Part shown: positions 12,501 to 24,250 of the stretch, in pieces
How positions within the stretch are numbered: the stretch's first letter is position 1
Layout of the letters: each line of letters opens with the position of its first letter
Assembly: GCA_022494885.1 (NCBI GenBank)
Contig: JAGVSM010002413.1
Location: forward strand, 170,556-234,555
Length of the DNA stretch: 64,000 bases
DNA from: Micrasema longulum
Taxonomy: Eukaryota; Arthropoda; Insecta; Trichoptera; Brachycentridae
Direction of reading: 5' to 3'
Made by a program: the position numbers and the translations under genes
Notes under the pieces: generated by a model
What the model was told of the DNA's origin: nothing
What the model saw: only the letters and a program-made list of their open reading frames with translations
The model's database searches: none

Positions 12501-13490
12501 AACATAGGATATATAAAATATCATAGCTAAAATTAATATCAAATGTGTTTTAATATAGAAACATAAACCCGGATATTGGATTTACCTTTAAGCGTGATAC
12601 AACTTTAAATAGAAAAAAGCAAATATTTGTTTTTATTTTTCTCAAAACTAAGAAAGCATTAATTTATTTTTTGAAAATGTTATCAGAGATAAAACGCATT
12701 CTGTTACAGATCGGAAACATTTTTGGTAACCTGATAACAGAATACCATTATTTGAATATGATTTTTACTATTTGAAAATATGCACTGTTTCTAATATGTA
12801 CGTATGCAAGTACAACTCCCGATAAATATTATTTCAATCAAACTGTTCAGGTTTAAGTGTAATTTAATATACCTACATAAATAAACATGACTATGAAGGA
12901 AAATAAAAAGAATTTTTAAATCCTACTCAAACGAAAGTTAGCCTCGTTCAAAAAGGCCAGCTTGCAAAAACGGCAATGAAGAAGTTTAAAAAAAGCGGGA
13001 AATTGCAGATAAAACATAAAACATGCGGTAAAAATAAAAGCATACAATTTCACGTTTCTCGAAAATGTATTACATAAAAAAAATATTAAAATGGTCTTGA
13101 TAAAAATGAACTACGTCACAGGTCCTTTTGAACCAATCAATCAATCACAGCGTTGTTTATGTTGTGATATATTCTGGTTTCCGGGGAGCTATTTTTTCAA
13201 CGCTAAGCGTATTTTGACGCTATTGGGTTCTATTTTTAAATGTCAGCACAACTCACCGATGACACCTCGTGTCGTCACGGGCGGAGTTCTTCGAAAATTG
13301 TTTTTGTAATTCACAACTTTAAAAAATCGTAGCAATTATAATAACATAGAATTGAGAACAGTCCAGAAACCGCATACGAGCATCAAACAGAAGGCGACTA
13401 AACTACTCATAAATGAGTAGTTTTACGTTTTGACACATTACTTTCTTTGTTGACGTCACTCAGTACGCAACTCCTGATTTGAATTCAACT
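12501..13490. other. Unannotated stretch
   Basis: No supported gene. The plus-strand open frame at 13091-13309 shows no recognisable domain. A palindrome AAACTACTCATAAATGAGTAG lies near 13400, just upstream of the THAP-like exon. Confidence 0.35.
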
Positions 13491-13586
13491 ATGCCGTGTT
13501 GTGTCCTTTTAAAGTGTAAAAATACGGCTAGGATTTTAAAGAAACAGGATGGGATCACATTTCATGTGTCATTGGCAAATGAATGT
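13491..13586 (+). CDS. Possible first exon of a THAP-type zinc-finger protein
   Basis: An ATG opens a 32-codon frame beginning MPCCVLLKCKN and reaching GITFHVSLANEC, directly followed by a strong donor GTAAGT. THAP domains start with a Met near a C-x(2-4)-C pair and have a conserved G-x-x-F-H motif, so this resembles the first third of such a domain. The second zinc pair (C..H) would have to lie in a later exon, and none was found nearby. It may be the head of a THAP gene or of a P-element-like transposase. The match is short. Confidence 0.35.
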
Positions 13587-14649
13587 GTAAGTAGCAAATT
13601 CATTACTTAAAAATTGAATTATTTTTCCAACTGTCAGATTGTCGAAGAAATCAAAATGGACATATTGTTAGTGTTGCCAGGGTAGTAAATTTTTTTACCC
13701 TACTTTGCTCATCTAATGAGAGAACTAATAAAAATTGGACCTCGGATTAAACAACTCTGTGGTGGACATTTGACTGACATTATCTTTAAAACATAAAATA
13801 TTATTAAACATGATATAAAAATATCCGTTCTATTTACAATAAAATTTGTTTTATATTTTAAGTTCAAAATTCACTAATTCAATTGATCTTATTAAATGAC
13901 TCTTAACTTATCTACTCTATTGTGTCAATCAATATTTCCGAGTGCACAATAAAATTTTAGAGAAATTAACAGATTGCTTTTTTTTTACCTTACATTTGTG
14001 TTATGATAATATTTTTCCCATCGTGCAACATTACGCGGATACATAAGGAATGTGCGCGGCTAAAGTGGGGCATAGTGGGGGAATTTTTGGACACAGTCCG
14101 ATGTATTCAAATATGATTCGACGCTTCTTCAGGACTATTCTTAATTCTATGGATAATACGATACATAAAATTACAAAAAAAGGTGGCTTAGTTTGATAGT
14201 CAAATATAAAAAAGAGCCCGGGCTCTACAAAGCGCTAAAAAAAACCGTGGGAACCAAATTCGCCCAGTTCGGAACTGCGTAAAAAGATAAAATATTTTTA
14301 TTTCCGATTACGTTTGATGGACACGTAATTTTCGGTGATAAAACCAGATAACAATCTTGTTTCAATGATTGTAGGCATGTTCTAAGTATCTACATATATG
14401 GACAATTAATCTATTAAATTATTATTTTAATAAGAGGCCCTGAAGTTGTCATAATATTACACAAATAAAGCAAAAGGTCCATGTTTTGTATGTTTTCTTC
14501 TAGTATCTTTAAGCATTCCTTTTCATTTGATGATACGGGTTCTTTTGATTTAAAATTAAAATGATGTGTTTACCCTTTTTACTTATTACATGTTGTATGC
14601 GCAACACGGCGAGAGAAAAATAATATTTTATTTGACGATGCTTCTCTCA
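13587..14649. other. Unannotated AT-rich stretch
   Basis: No downstream THAP exon, RNA gene or repeat family could be recognised here. Confidence 0.35.
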
Positions 14650-14895
14650 AAATATGTATTATTATTACAACATTTACCACTCAATTAATTTTGAAAAGAT
14701 TTATGAGGCGTTGTATTATTATTACATCAATCTTTTTTTTTTTTAAATACGATTAGTATTATTATTACAACATTTACCTCACAATTTATTTTTTAAAAGA
14801 TTTGCGAGGTATTGTATAATTATTACAACATTTACCTCTCAATTTCTTTTTTAAATGATTTACGAGGTATTGTATTATATTACAACATTTAAATC
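14650..14895. repeat. Degenerate tandem repeat, unit about 70-110 bases
   Basis: The block ATTATTATTACAACATTTAC followed by CTCAATT, a T/A run, GATTT and GAGGTATTGTAT is repeated at least three times (near 14657, 14757 and 14818) with a fourth partial start near 14876. Spacing varies through T-run length changes. No function is assigned. Confidence 0.65.
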
Positions 14896-15067
14896 TTGAG
14901 TTACGATAATATTTTTCACTAACCTATTTCAAATTTATTATTAGATTTTTTATTATATTTCAAGAATATTTTTTATTTGCTGAAAAAATTTGAATGAATG
15001 ATGAAAATTCTTATCAATTTTATTATTTCTACACTGCGAAAGTAATCAAGTTGTATCCTAAATAACA

Positions 15068-15262
15068 TAACAATAAAAATATTTGGCTAATTTATAAGTG
15101 TCATTTTTGTGAAAAAACCTTACTCTAAGGAAAAATCACCCCGAGGGTGTTTCACAATTGTATACTACTTACATTTCAACTAAGCTAAGGTGACATTTTA
15201 TATTTCCTGACTTAAAATTGAGGGTATGATAAACTAAAGAAGAGAGATTTTAGTTGGGATCT
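15068..15262. repeat. Dispersed repeat R-a, copy 1
   Basis: About 195 bases shared with 32533-32706 in the same orientation. Shared blocks include ATATTTGGCT, TTTCACAATTGTATA or TTTACAATTGTATA, AAAATTGAGGGTATGA and GATTTTAGTTGGGATCT. It is an unclassified interspersed repeat. Confidence 0.65.
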
Positions 15263-15394
15263 AGACATATGACTTTTGTTATCTTCATTGTTATGGATAA
15301 CTTATATATAGAACCGAAATTCGAGAATATTGAATTTAATTTGTATTATAAATATAAATAACTATTATAATATAGGGCATCCAAGATTGAAATT

Positions 15395-15515
15395 AACAAG
15401 GCCTTAAGAGCCGACCAACTAATTGACAGATACATTAAGACCCGCGGAGCTAATAAAATGAGGCCCGAAGGGCCGAATTTACAAGTAACTATGTAACCGT
15501 CGGCGATGGCTGTCT
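15395..15515. repeat. GGCCTTAAGGGCCGA-type repeat cluster, copy 1
   Basis: Short palindrome-like units such as GAGGCCCGAAGGGCCGA recur at roughly 35-50-base spacing, followed by a conserved ACTATGTAACCGTCGGCGAT. The same unit and the same closing block are at 62975-63215. Confidence 0.6.
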
Positions 15516-15591
15516 GTTATTATTTTAAATTACAGATTATTCGCTTTTCAATGTTAATCACTTATTAACCTAACGTTTTGCGTAGATATTT

Positions 15592-16056
15592 AACTATTAA
15601 AAAACTGTGGTAAATAATTCCTATGCGCGTGGTGATGAACCATCGTGTTACCACAAGCAAAAGACGGAATATTCTAAAGTTCAGATATTTGAAAAAAAAA
15701 TACATGGAGACATACTGTTGAATAATTCCATTTCCATAATTTAAACATATAACTTAGCCCTGTCATAGAAAAATAAATTAAAAATCATGAATTCGCCGCT
15801 CATTTTACATGCGTACCTACGTCCCCCCCATCTCTGTCAATAACCAACTGAATCTGGCTTCTGACTCTGAAAATTGGCCATAGAACAGCGTCTCTGTCTT
15901 CCTTGTTATGAGTTCTATCTTCGTGCTCTTTCTTATACAGATTTATTGATGTATTGGCGCCCGCCATTGCTGCCCAGCAAGGATAAATATTTTTTGTATT
16001 AAAATCTAGCATAGTTATTTAATGCAAATTTTACTTTCCAAGTCCGGTGTTAAAAT
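15592..16056. repeat. Dispersed repeat R-b, copy 1
   Basis: About 465 bases shared with 42821-43276 in the same orientation. Shared blocks include ACAAGCAAAAGACGGAATAT (or a one-base variant), TTCGCCGCTCAT, TGTCTTCCTTGTTATG and TTTGTATTAAAATC. Open frames inside both copies are not conserved between them, so it is treated as a non-coding mobile repeat of unknown class. Confidence 0.7.
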
Positions 16057-18150
16057 GTCTGTTTTAAGATTACAAAGAAATCAAAATTATCATTTAAAAA
16101 AATAAGAGAGGTATATCAAGTCTTGTATCGTATGTAGACTAGCGTCACATCACAGCCACACAAGAGTTAATATATTATATTGTACACTGTCAGACAATTC
16201 TTTTTTTTGTTGTTGAAAATATAAATCTTTTCTGTTTATTTACTTCACGTAGCAATGACTTTTTTCTTACAACACATCTTTTGAAGCCCGATTTTATCAA
16301 TGTTTTTCGAACTAGAACAAACATATGGTAAACAACTAGTACTAAAAAAATATTAAAAACAAAACCACTGCAAGCACACGTTTAATACTTTTTTTTTGTT
16401 TGTAGTGGTGGTAGAAGAATCTGACTCGGAAGAAAGATAAATTCAAAAACATGCATGTTTATTTATTTTATTAAGTAAAAATTTCCATAAATTTTTTAAC
16501 AGTCTGTTTTTTTAGTTGGCTGGAAGATACTTCTTTTTGCAATAAGTCTGTCAAAGTTCATATTCATAATGAATTTGAAAAAAAAACATAGCGGCTGCAA
16601 AATTTTCTATGTCCGTCTCGGCGCCTGAGCCACATATTTTTTGATGTACGCACCGGAGATTATACACATTCTCGCATTGGCCGGCAGAGAGACACTTAAC
16701 AACTCATGGAGGTGTGGTCAGTGTAGCGATTTCGTTACCAATACGCGCACCAGCGTACTGGTGAAGATGTTGGCTAACGTGTAGCTGCCTTTAAATATAC
16801 TCTCACACGCATTTATCTATTATTACATTGTGTTATGTTGTAGTGTCGTAGTGGCAAGTGCTCTAAATGTTGCCGTGTATTGGGAGCTCTTCTGTCATTT
16901 TGCTGATCATTCTCTAAGTCGATTTTGCTGTAGCTTTTTGTGACTGATAATGAATTTGAAGAGCAACTCACATTTTTGTATTAGATCAACATCAATAAAT
17001 GACAGTAAAAGACAAGAGAAAAGGCTGCAGAATTTATCTTTCTTCCGAGTTAGATGCTGTTAATGAAAGACAGTATACATAATATAATATGTATGTAGCT
17101 TAAATTTTATAAATACGGTTAATTAAAAGTTGTAAGACGTCCCTAAAAATTAAATTAAATGCATTGTGGAAGTGTAGACGTATTCTTAATTTTAAAGCAG
17201 ACTTCCAATTTCATCATTTCAAAGCAAAAAAATTGAATGGGTATAAAATTAATTAATGGAACACAATATTTTTGAATTTTTTTAATGAATCTTAACAAAT
17301 ATACATATTATTATAAAAATATATTATAACTTGTATATCATCACCATCGAGGAACACTAAAAAACAAACAAAATTAAAGTATAAAAAGGACTTTATTTTG
17401 ATATTTCATTCATAATACTCATACTTTTAATAATAAATGAGTAATTGTGTATTATTATGGTAATCGCCCTCCAATTAGCAGTCCAGCACTTTAAAGATCT
17501 AGGCTTGGAGGGCGAGAATGAATTAACGAGGACTTGTCACAGTAGATCTTAACAGGTCGCAATGACACCAGGAGCTTATTTAGCATTGACCCCCATCTAT
17601 AGGAATGAGAATTATTATAATAATATTGTTTGAAATACAAAAAGTTATTATTTGTGGAAAAATTCTTCGATGGCAACAATTTTATAAATATTAACATTAA
17701 TATTGTGTCAAAAAATAATTTGTGGAAATATTAATTATTTTTTCGGTGAATATAATAATCATGCATACAAAATTATTTTATAAAAATGTATATAAATTCT
17801 AATCACAAATCAACTACAATACTGACAATTACAGGTGTATAATTAACTCAACAAAATAAAGTTACAGTTTTCTTAGTTTCAGTTATAAAAGTAGGTTTTG
17901 TAAATAAATATATAAGACAGGAATGAATAAAACAAAAGCTTTAACTAATAGTAATTTGTGATAAAAATCCACGGAATGGTTTCTTGGTAATTCAGGAATA
18001 CTTGTATAAAATAATGGTATATTTTAAGTACAAATACATAATTGTATGCAATATTTTTTTTTTATAAAAAATAAATATAAGCGTTCTTATAATTTATCCA
18101 AATATTTCAATTTTATTGGCCATTTTCAACAAGTTCTAAATAACCCACTA
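16057..18150. other. Unannotated AT-rich stretch
   Basis: No gene, structured RNA or repeat family was recognised in these 2 kb. Confidence 0.35.
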
Positions 18151-18154
18151 TTAG

Positions 18155-18240
18155 AAAATGAAGTTGGGGTAGAGTGGGGTTTGAACCTCTTCCCTCTGAT
18201 TTGTGAGTCCGCAACATTAGTCATGGGATCGCAACTCCCG
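18155..18240 (-). repeat. tRNA-derived SINE fragment, family 4, copy 1
   Basis: A block of about 80 bases, AGTGGGGTTTGAACC...GAGTCCGCAACATTAG, in minus orientation resembles a tRNA A-box/B-box head. Homologous blocks are at 35640-35715 and 59560-59640. Confidence 0.55.
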
Positions 18241-19052
18241 ATTCACTAAAATATAGTTGCCGAAAAAGCAAATAGACACATTTATACATTTCTGTGAAAA
18301 CTATTGCATTTTATGCAGTTGGTACATATTTATTGTACTGTGACTGTATTTTAAACCTTTCCGAGTCTAAGTCTAAGCAATAAAAAAAATCGTGAGTACC
18401 AGGAATACACCAGCTAAAATGTTATAAATATGACATCAAAAAATTATATAGATCATTATGATTGTCATAGATGTGTTTATAAAACCGTTTCATAATATTT
18501 TGATTTTTAGGTCAAATTCATACAATTTTTGTTGAATAACACTGATCTTTAAATTCAGCCATACATCCTGTAAGTGGGGAGTTGGGAAATGGAATACATG
18601 TAAAATATAACGCACGAAATGCGGATTTTCGTTGTTTTTGCTGGAAATAAGCAATCAAATAACAAGAAGCAAACGTGCAAACTGACCAACACATTGAAGC
18701 TTACTAAACTGTAGAGCGAACAAATTGTAATGTTTGCTGTTTGTGCGGGGGAGAAGCAAAGACAAATATGAATTATTATTGACAGAATTAGGCTGAAAAA
18801 TATTTTAATAATTTTGATACATTCTTATCATTATGGATTGTGCAAAAAATGAAAACAATTTGATTAACAAAAATGTTAATGAAAAAAGTGTTACCTGGGG
18901 GACCCTAGATACCCCCTTAGACCAGGAAGGGTTCAAAATAAACAGGACACGTAACTTTTTCAAAAGGATTAACATTTGCAATACGCATCTCTAATAAGAC
19001 AAATAAATTTAAATAATATTTAAAGCATTAACTTTGTGGTCAAACATTTTAT
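18241..19052. other. Unannotated AT-rich stretch
   Basis: Nothing recognisable was found on either strand. Confidence 0.35.
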
Positions 19053-19420
19053 TAAATGTTATTGAATATTTGTATATAACCACTTCCCGAATTGATTAAT
19101 AATCCAACAACTTTTCAATATAGCCCGTTATACGATGTTCCATTGTAATGGTCACCCTATACCCATTAAACTCACGCCCCTCCTTCTTTTTTCAACTATT
19201 TTTCCGACATATATTTTCATAACCTAATCGGTGCATGTTGCTTATTAAAATGCATGTGGCGGTGGCTTTATATTTTTGGGCAACAACTATGTTGAAAGTG
19301 TATAGTGGGTTTTGCATGTTGGTTTAATTGGTGTCCTGACGAAGATACGGGTACGTCTCGCAACCGGTAGACATAGAAAAGTCGGTAACTTGTTATATAC
19401 AAATATTTAATAACATTTAA
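19053..19420. repeat. MITE with about 30-base inverted termini
   Basis: The left terminus TTAAATGTTATTGAATATTT followed by GTATATAAC is matched in inverse at 19393-19420 with one or two differences. The interior (about 300 bases) is non-coding. Confidence 0.55.
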
Positions 19421-19971
19421 CAAATGAATTTATTGATGCATTTTTCTTTTAAATTAAATTTAGGTTTTAAAATCAAAATATATTTAACGTTGCCTTCTTC
19501 CATGTCTATAATGCATAGTATATATGTTATTTGTCAAACCGTTGAACTATTTGCTACACAACATTGTATCATTTGGCAATAGATTTGTTAAATGTAAAAC
19601 ATCACAAATGGTCTGAAAATTATAATATTGTGAGTTTAAAAATTTAAATGATAAGATTGAAAGCAAATACGTCTACCTTCTCCTGGTAATCTTCTCCATA
19701 TTTGCAGTTTGTGAATAAGTTTGTACATATTATAAGACATATATATAAAAATATCTATAGTGGATATATCAATCAGGTACATGATAAAATAAAAGAAATT
19801 TTCAGTTGGAAAGTTTCAATAGCTTTGTCAACTGATTATAATGAAATACGATATCGGTAATATAAAATTTAAAATCAATACATTTTAGATTTTTTTCTGG
19901 ATAGATTGATAGGTACTTTAATGGGGCAACCAGGCTGGAGAATTATGCCGAGGCCAGATCTTGTACTATTA
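19421..19971. other. Unannotated AT-rich stretch
   Basis: No recognisable content was found between two MITEs. Confidence 0.35.
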
Positions 19972-20565
19972 TACACCTGTAGCTCAATCAAATAACTATC
20001 GTCATGCTAATAAGCAATGTGATAACAATATCTCGCGATGGTTTTTTATCGTATTCGCGATCACAATAAAACATCCGTGAACACCTTATATTAAATGTCA
20101 AAATATTTACATTTCGCGACTTATAATCTTGTTGCGCAATCACATATTTGAATTTCACCGGTGTAAATATAAAAAATATTCCAAAACTGCTATTTTAATT
20201 AATTAATTTATTATTTATAATGCTATTTATTGCATTTAGCCGGCAGTTGGCAAGCCAAATGTCAAGAAAAGCAGTAGCCATAGTAATTGTAATTTAATTT
20301 TCACTTTTTTGTATTAGATACTCCTTACTTTTGCAATATATTGCATTATTTTTATAGTAAATGCCGATTTTTCGCCAACGAAATGTATTTATTTACAAGG
20401 AAAAAAAAAATCAAACTGGCACGAGCGTTGACATAGAGATTACACACGCGTTGACTTATGACTGCGATAACGTAAGCATGTTCATTAGTGTTCATTGCGA
20501 TCGGTCAAATGCTTAGCATGTTTTTAAGCACGTCGATAGTTTTTTTGTGATTGAGCTACTGGTGT
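19972..20565. mobile_element. 594-base terminal-inverted-repeat element M1, intact copy
   Basis: The ends read TACACCTGTAGCTCAATCA and, in inverse, TACACCAGTAGCTCAATCA, followed inside by an ACTATCG block on both sides. A second copy in the opposite orientation lies at 55768-56635, in a cadherin intron, and shares interior blocks such as TTTAGCCGGC, TTGGCAAGC and CGTTGACTTAT. There is no coding capacity, so it is a non-autonomous DNA element. Confidence 0.75.
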
Positions 20566-22427
20566 ACCTTATAAACTGCACTCGGAATATAATTATCATG
20601 CAGAATGACTGTTGAATGATGAATAGTAAAACGACATGCCTAAGAGCTATAATTTGTTGGAGTAATTGGTTTATCGAGTGCTAAGTGGTTCAAATATTAA
20701 AAAAAAGTTTCTTGTTTATTTACTATTTACTATATTTATAATATACTACGTTGATAGTACTCAACTGAAATATTAAAAATAAATTATAATTTCAAGCTGT
20801 CGTTGCATCTGTATAATCTCGTATTATTATAACATGCTAAATAACTAAAATTAGTCTGCAATATGCAATCTATGTTAAATGTGCCATTTTAAATTTACGT
20901 TAATACATATCATAAATAAACAATAATTATTGTAATTAAAATTATATTTTTGTAATTGTGCATAACAAGGTTTAGGCAATCGATTCACAAAACATACTTA
21001 ACCCTTCCCTTACTGTGCCAAAAACATCCCCGCGTTACGGTTGCAGTGTAGTCAATACACACGCAAAAATGAGAGATTTTTATCAAAAGTAGAATATCTT
21101 CGCAATTGCTTTTATTATTTATAACTAAAGTCAAAAGTAATAATATTTGAAAACTAATTGCTAAGTACATGAAAAAATACATCGGCTCATGCTCGCAGCT
21201 GAGTGAGAGGTCCGCCCTTAACGAAGCTCGGAATGCTACTGTGGAGGTACCGGCGTACTGTACTGAAGTACTGGCAACTTTACCATTCGCGCGTGTATCG
21301 TGTGAAATCGTTTCTCTTGCTCACGACAATACCTGTAGTATTGAGAGTGAGATGTAGAGAGTGTGTAAGATAATCGTATTTTCAGTAGGTACTCTTTTAC
21401 TTTATGCGCCGTGACATGTGACACATCGATAAACTTTCTAATTTCAATCTCCAAGTTCTGATAAAATGCTTTTTCGGTGCTAAATAAGTTTTGATTATTT
21501 GAAAATATATATTTTAACCCAGATGTAAATGTATAATGGAGGAGAGCTGAAAAATTTAACCCAGTATTTATTTATTTATTTGATGGACTTATGCAGTCCA
21601 TTCTAACGATGGTAAATACAATTTCTTATAATAAATACAGGTACTAATAAAATAAAATACAACTAAATAAAATTAAAGCTAGGACAAAAAAAAAAAAACT
21701 ACCTCAAGACAAGATCCGGTCTATCTTAGTGATTTTTTAAATCTATAAAGACTTCCAAAAAAGTCCAGATCTTGTCTCGAGTTTACAATACGACACAATC
21801 GGGAGAAATATTTAAGTTATTAGATGAAATGTGTACTAGCTGCACATCAGGGTTAACAATATTGTTATTGTATATAATTGTAATAACTGTTGCTAAATTG
21901 TAATGTGTGTTTTAAAAGTAATGTTATGTTGTGTATGGTTTAAAAGTACTGATAAGTATTGCGTCACATAGATTTGTATAATTCCGTATAAATTAATACT
22001 GTTTTCATTTTAACTTGTCCGGGAGTATGAGCGTACATGTATGTCGTACACATAAAATATTTTTAAAAACTCACCAGCCAGATACAGTTTTGTCTGCATA
22101 AACTCACTCCTGGACAGGTTAATGTAAGATCGCATGCTACAACACATATAATATTGAAACAAATATTTCTTTAAGTCTCCAAGTGTCGCAACTAAAACAA
22201 AAACAGTTTGTTTCGTGGTGTTGCAAAGATGATCATCAATGAGTCGCCTGTAGCATTAAAAACTTTCAGCATCCTATTTATTGACATGTGCGTTAAACAT
22301 TAGTTTACAAAATCCCAAAATATTTCTGAGTTATGAGGCTAAAATTGTGATATGTTTTGTTGATATATTAATAATTATATCTTAGAGTGTAAGTATCTTT
22401 GTTTTTTTTCATGCTCCACATAAAACT
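20566..22427. other. Unannotated stretch
   Basis: A weak inverted repeat, CAAGACAAGATC and GATCTTGTCTCG, lies at about 21705-21780. The open frames near 21169-21454 overlap on both strands and show no domain. No gene was recognised. Confidence 0.35.
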
Positions 22428-22640
22428 AAGACAACTTCTCTGAGCAGATCATGTCGCAAGGATGGAGGTCACCCGACCACCTAAATAAGTGTCAGGAGAT
22501 CTGAGGCCGTTGGCTTACGTGGAAAGGAACACTGCGTCCTTGTAAATCAGAAACTGGATAGAGGACAGCCAGAGACAGCGGGGGAGGGGAGAAGTTTCCC
22601 GGACAAGATAGGACCCTCAATGATAATAATGAAGCGACTT
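22428..22640 (+). pseudogene. LINE C-terminal relic, RTE-like
   Basis: In one plus-strand frame ADHVARME at about 22445 resembles the conserved GH.ARM. motif near the C-terminus of RTE/Jockey-type polyproteins, and NWIEDSQRQRGRG follows after a frameshift. The end, TCAATGATAATAATGAAG, looks like a short-repeat 3' terminus. The relic is heavily decayed. Confidence 0.4.
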
Positions 22641-23111
22641 TGATTTAAGTTACATCGTAATAAGAAAGATTTTACTCAATCTTACTAGCTTACTAGCTAA
22701 AATCATTTGAATAACTGTTAACCTTCATGTTTATTTATTTTACAGATAAAAATAATTTAACAAATCTCTGTAATTAAAAATTCACAAATCATTTCAAGAG
22801 TATTTAATATTTTAGCTTTTAGAATTGGCGAACTTATAGTCATGCTTAGTAAAACTTATATCTAATTTAATAACAAAATAATTTCAATCATGAACAAATT
22901 TACATGTTAATTAATACCTACCAACAAAACATGACATGTAATCTAAAACAGGTAAATTTAATTTTAACAGTTTGATAATCTTCAAACAAATCATAATAGC
23001 ATTTTACGAAACAGAAGATTTTGTATTTGTAAAATATCTCATTTTATTAGATGAAAATACGAAAAGGTTACAAATTAAATTTTGTATATAAATATAGAAA
23101 ATAATATATAG
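22641..23111. other. Unannotated AT-rich stretch
   Basis: Nothing recognisable was found. Confidence 0.35.
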
Positions 23112-23168
23112 GACTAGCGGACCCGACAGATGTTATCCTGCCCAAACGTTTGCTTGCCTGCTATTACC
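23112..23168. repeat. Short dispersed repeat R-c, copy 1
   Basis: The blocks ACTAGCGGACC, GACAGA and TTGCTTGCCTGCTATTA recur at 43651-43704. The repeat is short and unclassified. Confidence 0.5.
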
Positions 23169-23885
23169 TTGAAAAAATACTTTTTATTGATAAGTAAGTA
23201 CTTACCTAGGTACTTGTTTATGACTGAATTCCAAAACTAAAAATTATGAATATTAAAATATTGAATTTAAGTAGGTACCTAGGTTGAATTCCAAAACATA
23301 AAATAATTAATTTTCAAATGTAGAATTATTTTTGCAAATGTCAAACTCAGCTCTTCTCACCAACAGGGGTGCACTTTGTACGCAAGTGTATTCTTAAAAA
23401 TATACTTGAAAATTTAAAAACAGGAAAATAACAGTGTCATTGAGGTTACATTTGCATGTGTCAAGTTATCGTAGGTACAGCTAAAGCCATTTGATATGAA
23501 AAACATTTTCTTTTACGGTAAAAATTATTTGTTTCAAACTGATTTGTCTGAAAATATAAAAAGATGTCATAAATTTTATTGAGTTTATCATATTTGTTGA
23601 ATTACGACTAGTTCCAACAAATATTAAAAGGCACAATATTTCTTTGGATTCCCAATTTTAAAGCATTTCAAAAATACACATACAATTGGTTTCAATTTTA
23701 CACAAAATAGTTAATACACAATTTTTATTTTAAAAGTTCGTATAAAAAATCATCAAAATACCTTTAATGGTTATTAATTAACTCTTATTCCAAACAGAAC
23801 GAACATGAAATTCCGATATGCATTTAGTTTTATAATAATATTATGTATTGTACCTCTGACAAGAAACCCGGTTAGCTATGTGGGC
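23169..23885. other. Unannotated stretch downstream of the C2 gene
   Basis: The sequence is AT-rich, with repeated TTGAATTCCAAAAC blocks near 23226 and 23284. No exon was recognised. Confidence 0.35.
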
Positions 23886-23891
23886 TTTATT
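23886..23891 (-). terminator. Candidate polyadenylation signal of the C2 gene
   Basis: AATAAA on the minus strand lies 54 bases past the stop codon of the C2 gene, a plausible position for a short 3' untranslated region. In AT-rich DNA this hexamer is common by chance. Confidence 0.45.
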
Positions 23892-23945
23892 GTCTGTCAT
23901 GTGCAATTAATATATGTGGAGATATAACAACTGTTCAAAAACATT

Positions 23946-24250
23946 TTAGTCAAATGGTATCCATTGTGTCTGGGGTATGCCGGGGGATTTGATTGCTGCC
24001 TTCCACAAATCGGAACCCGTGGTTTTCTCTCCTATCAGTACTTTTCCCAGAATCTCCTTGACCCCCATAGAGTTCTTGCATCCGAGGCTGACATACACCG
24101 TCACATTGGCCAGGTTGGTGGGGACGACGGGAATCCGAGCACTGGAAGACTTGGGGTCCCAACGAGCTGATATTGTCGGCTGGAAGCGTTCACTCTTCCA
24201 GTGGGATTCTGACTGTCTGTCGGATATAGACGCCTTGATGTACAAAGGAG
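23946..24250 (-). CDS. C2 gene exon 4 (residues 279-379, stop)
   Basis: The acceptor TAATTTCAG precedes CTCCTTTG. The exon contains the rest of the second C2 domain (PLYIKASI, NLANVTVYVSLGC, VKEILGKVLIGEK, SDLWKAAIKSPG) and a C-terminal TQWIPFD before TAA. The W..ai..p...QW.pf ending is usual for C-terminal C2 domains of synaptotagmin-type proteins, so the protein looks complete. Confidence 0.88.
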
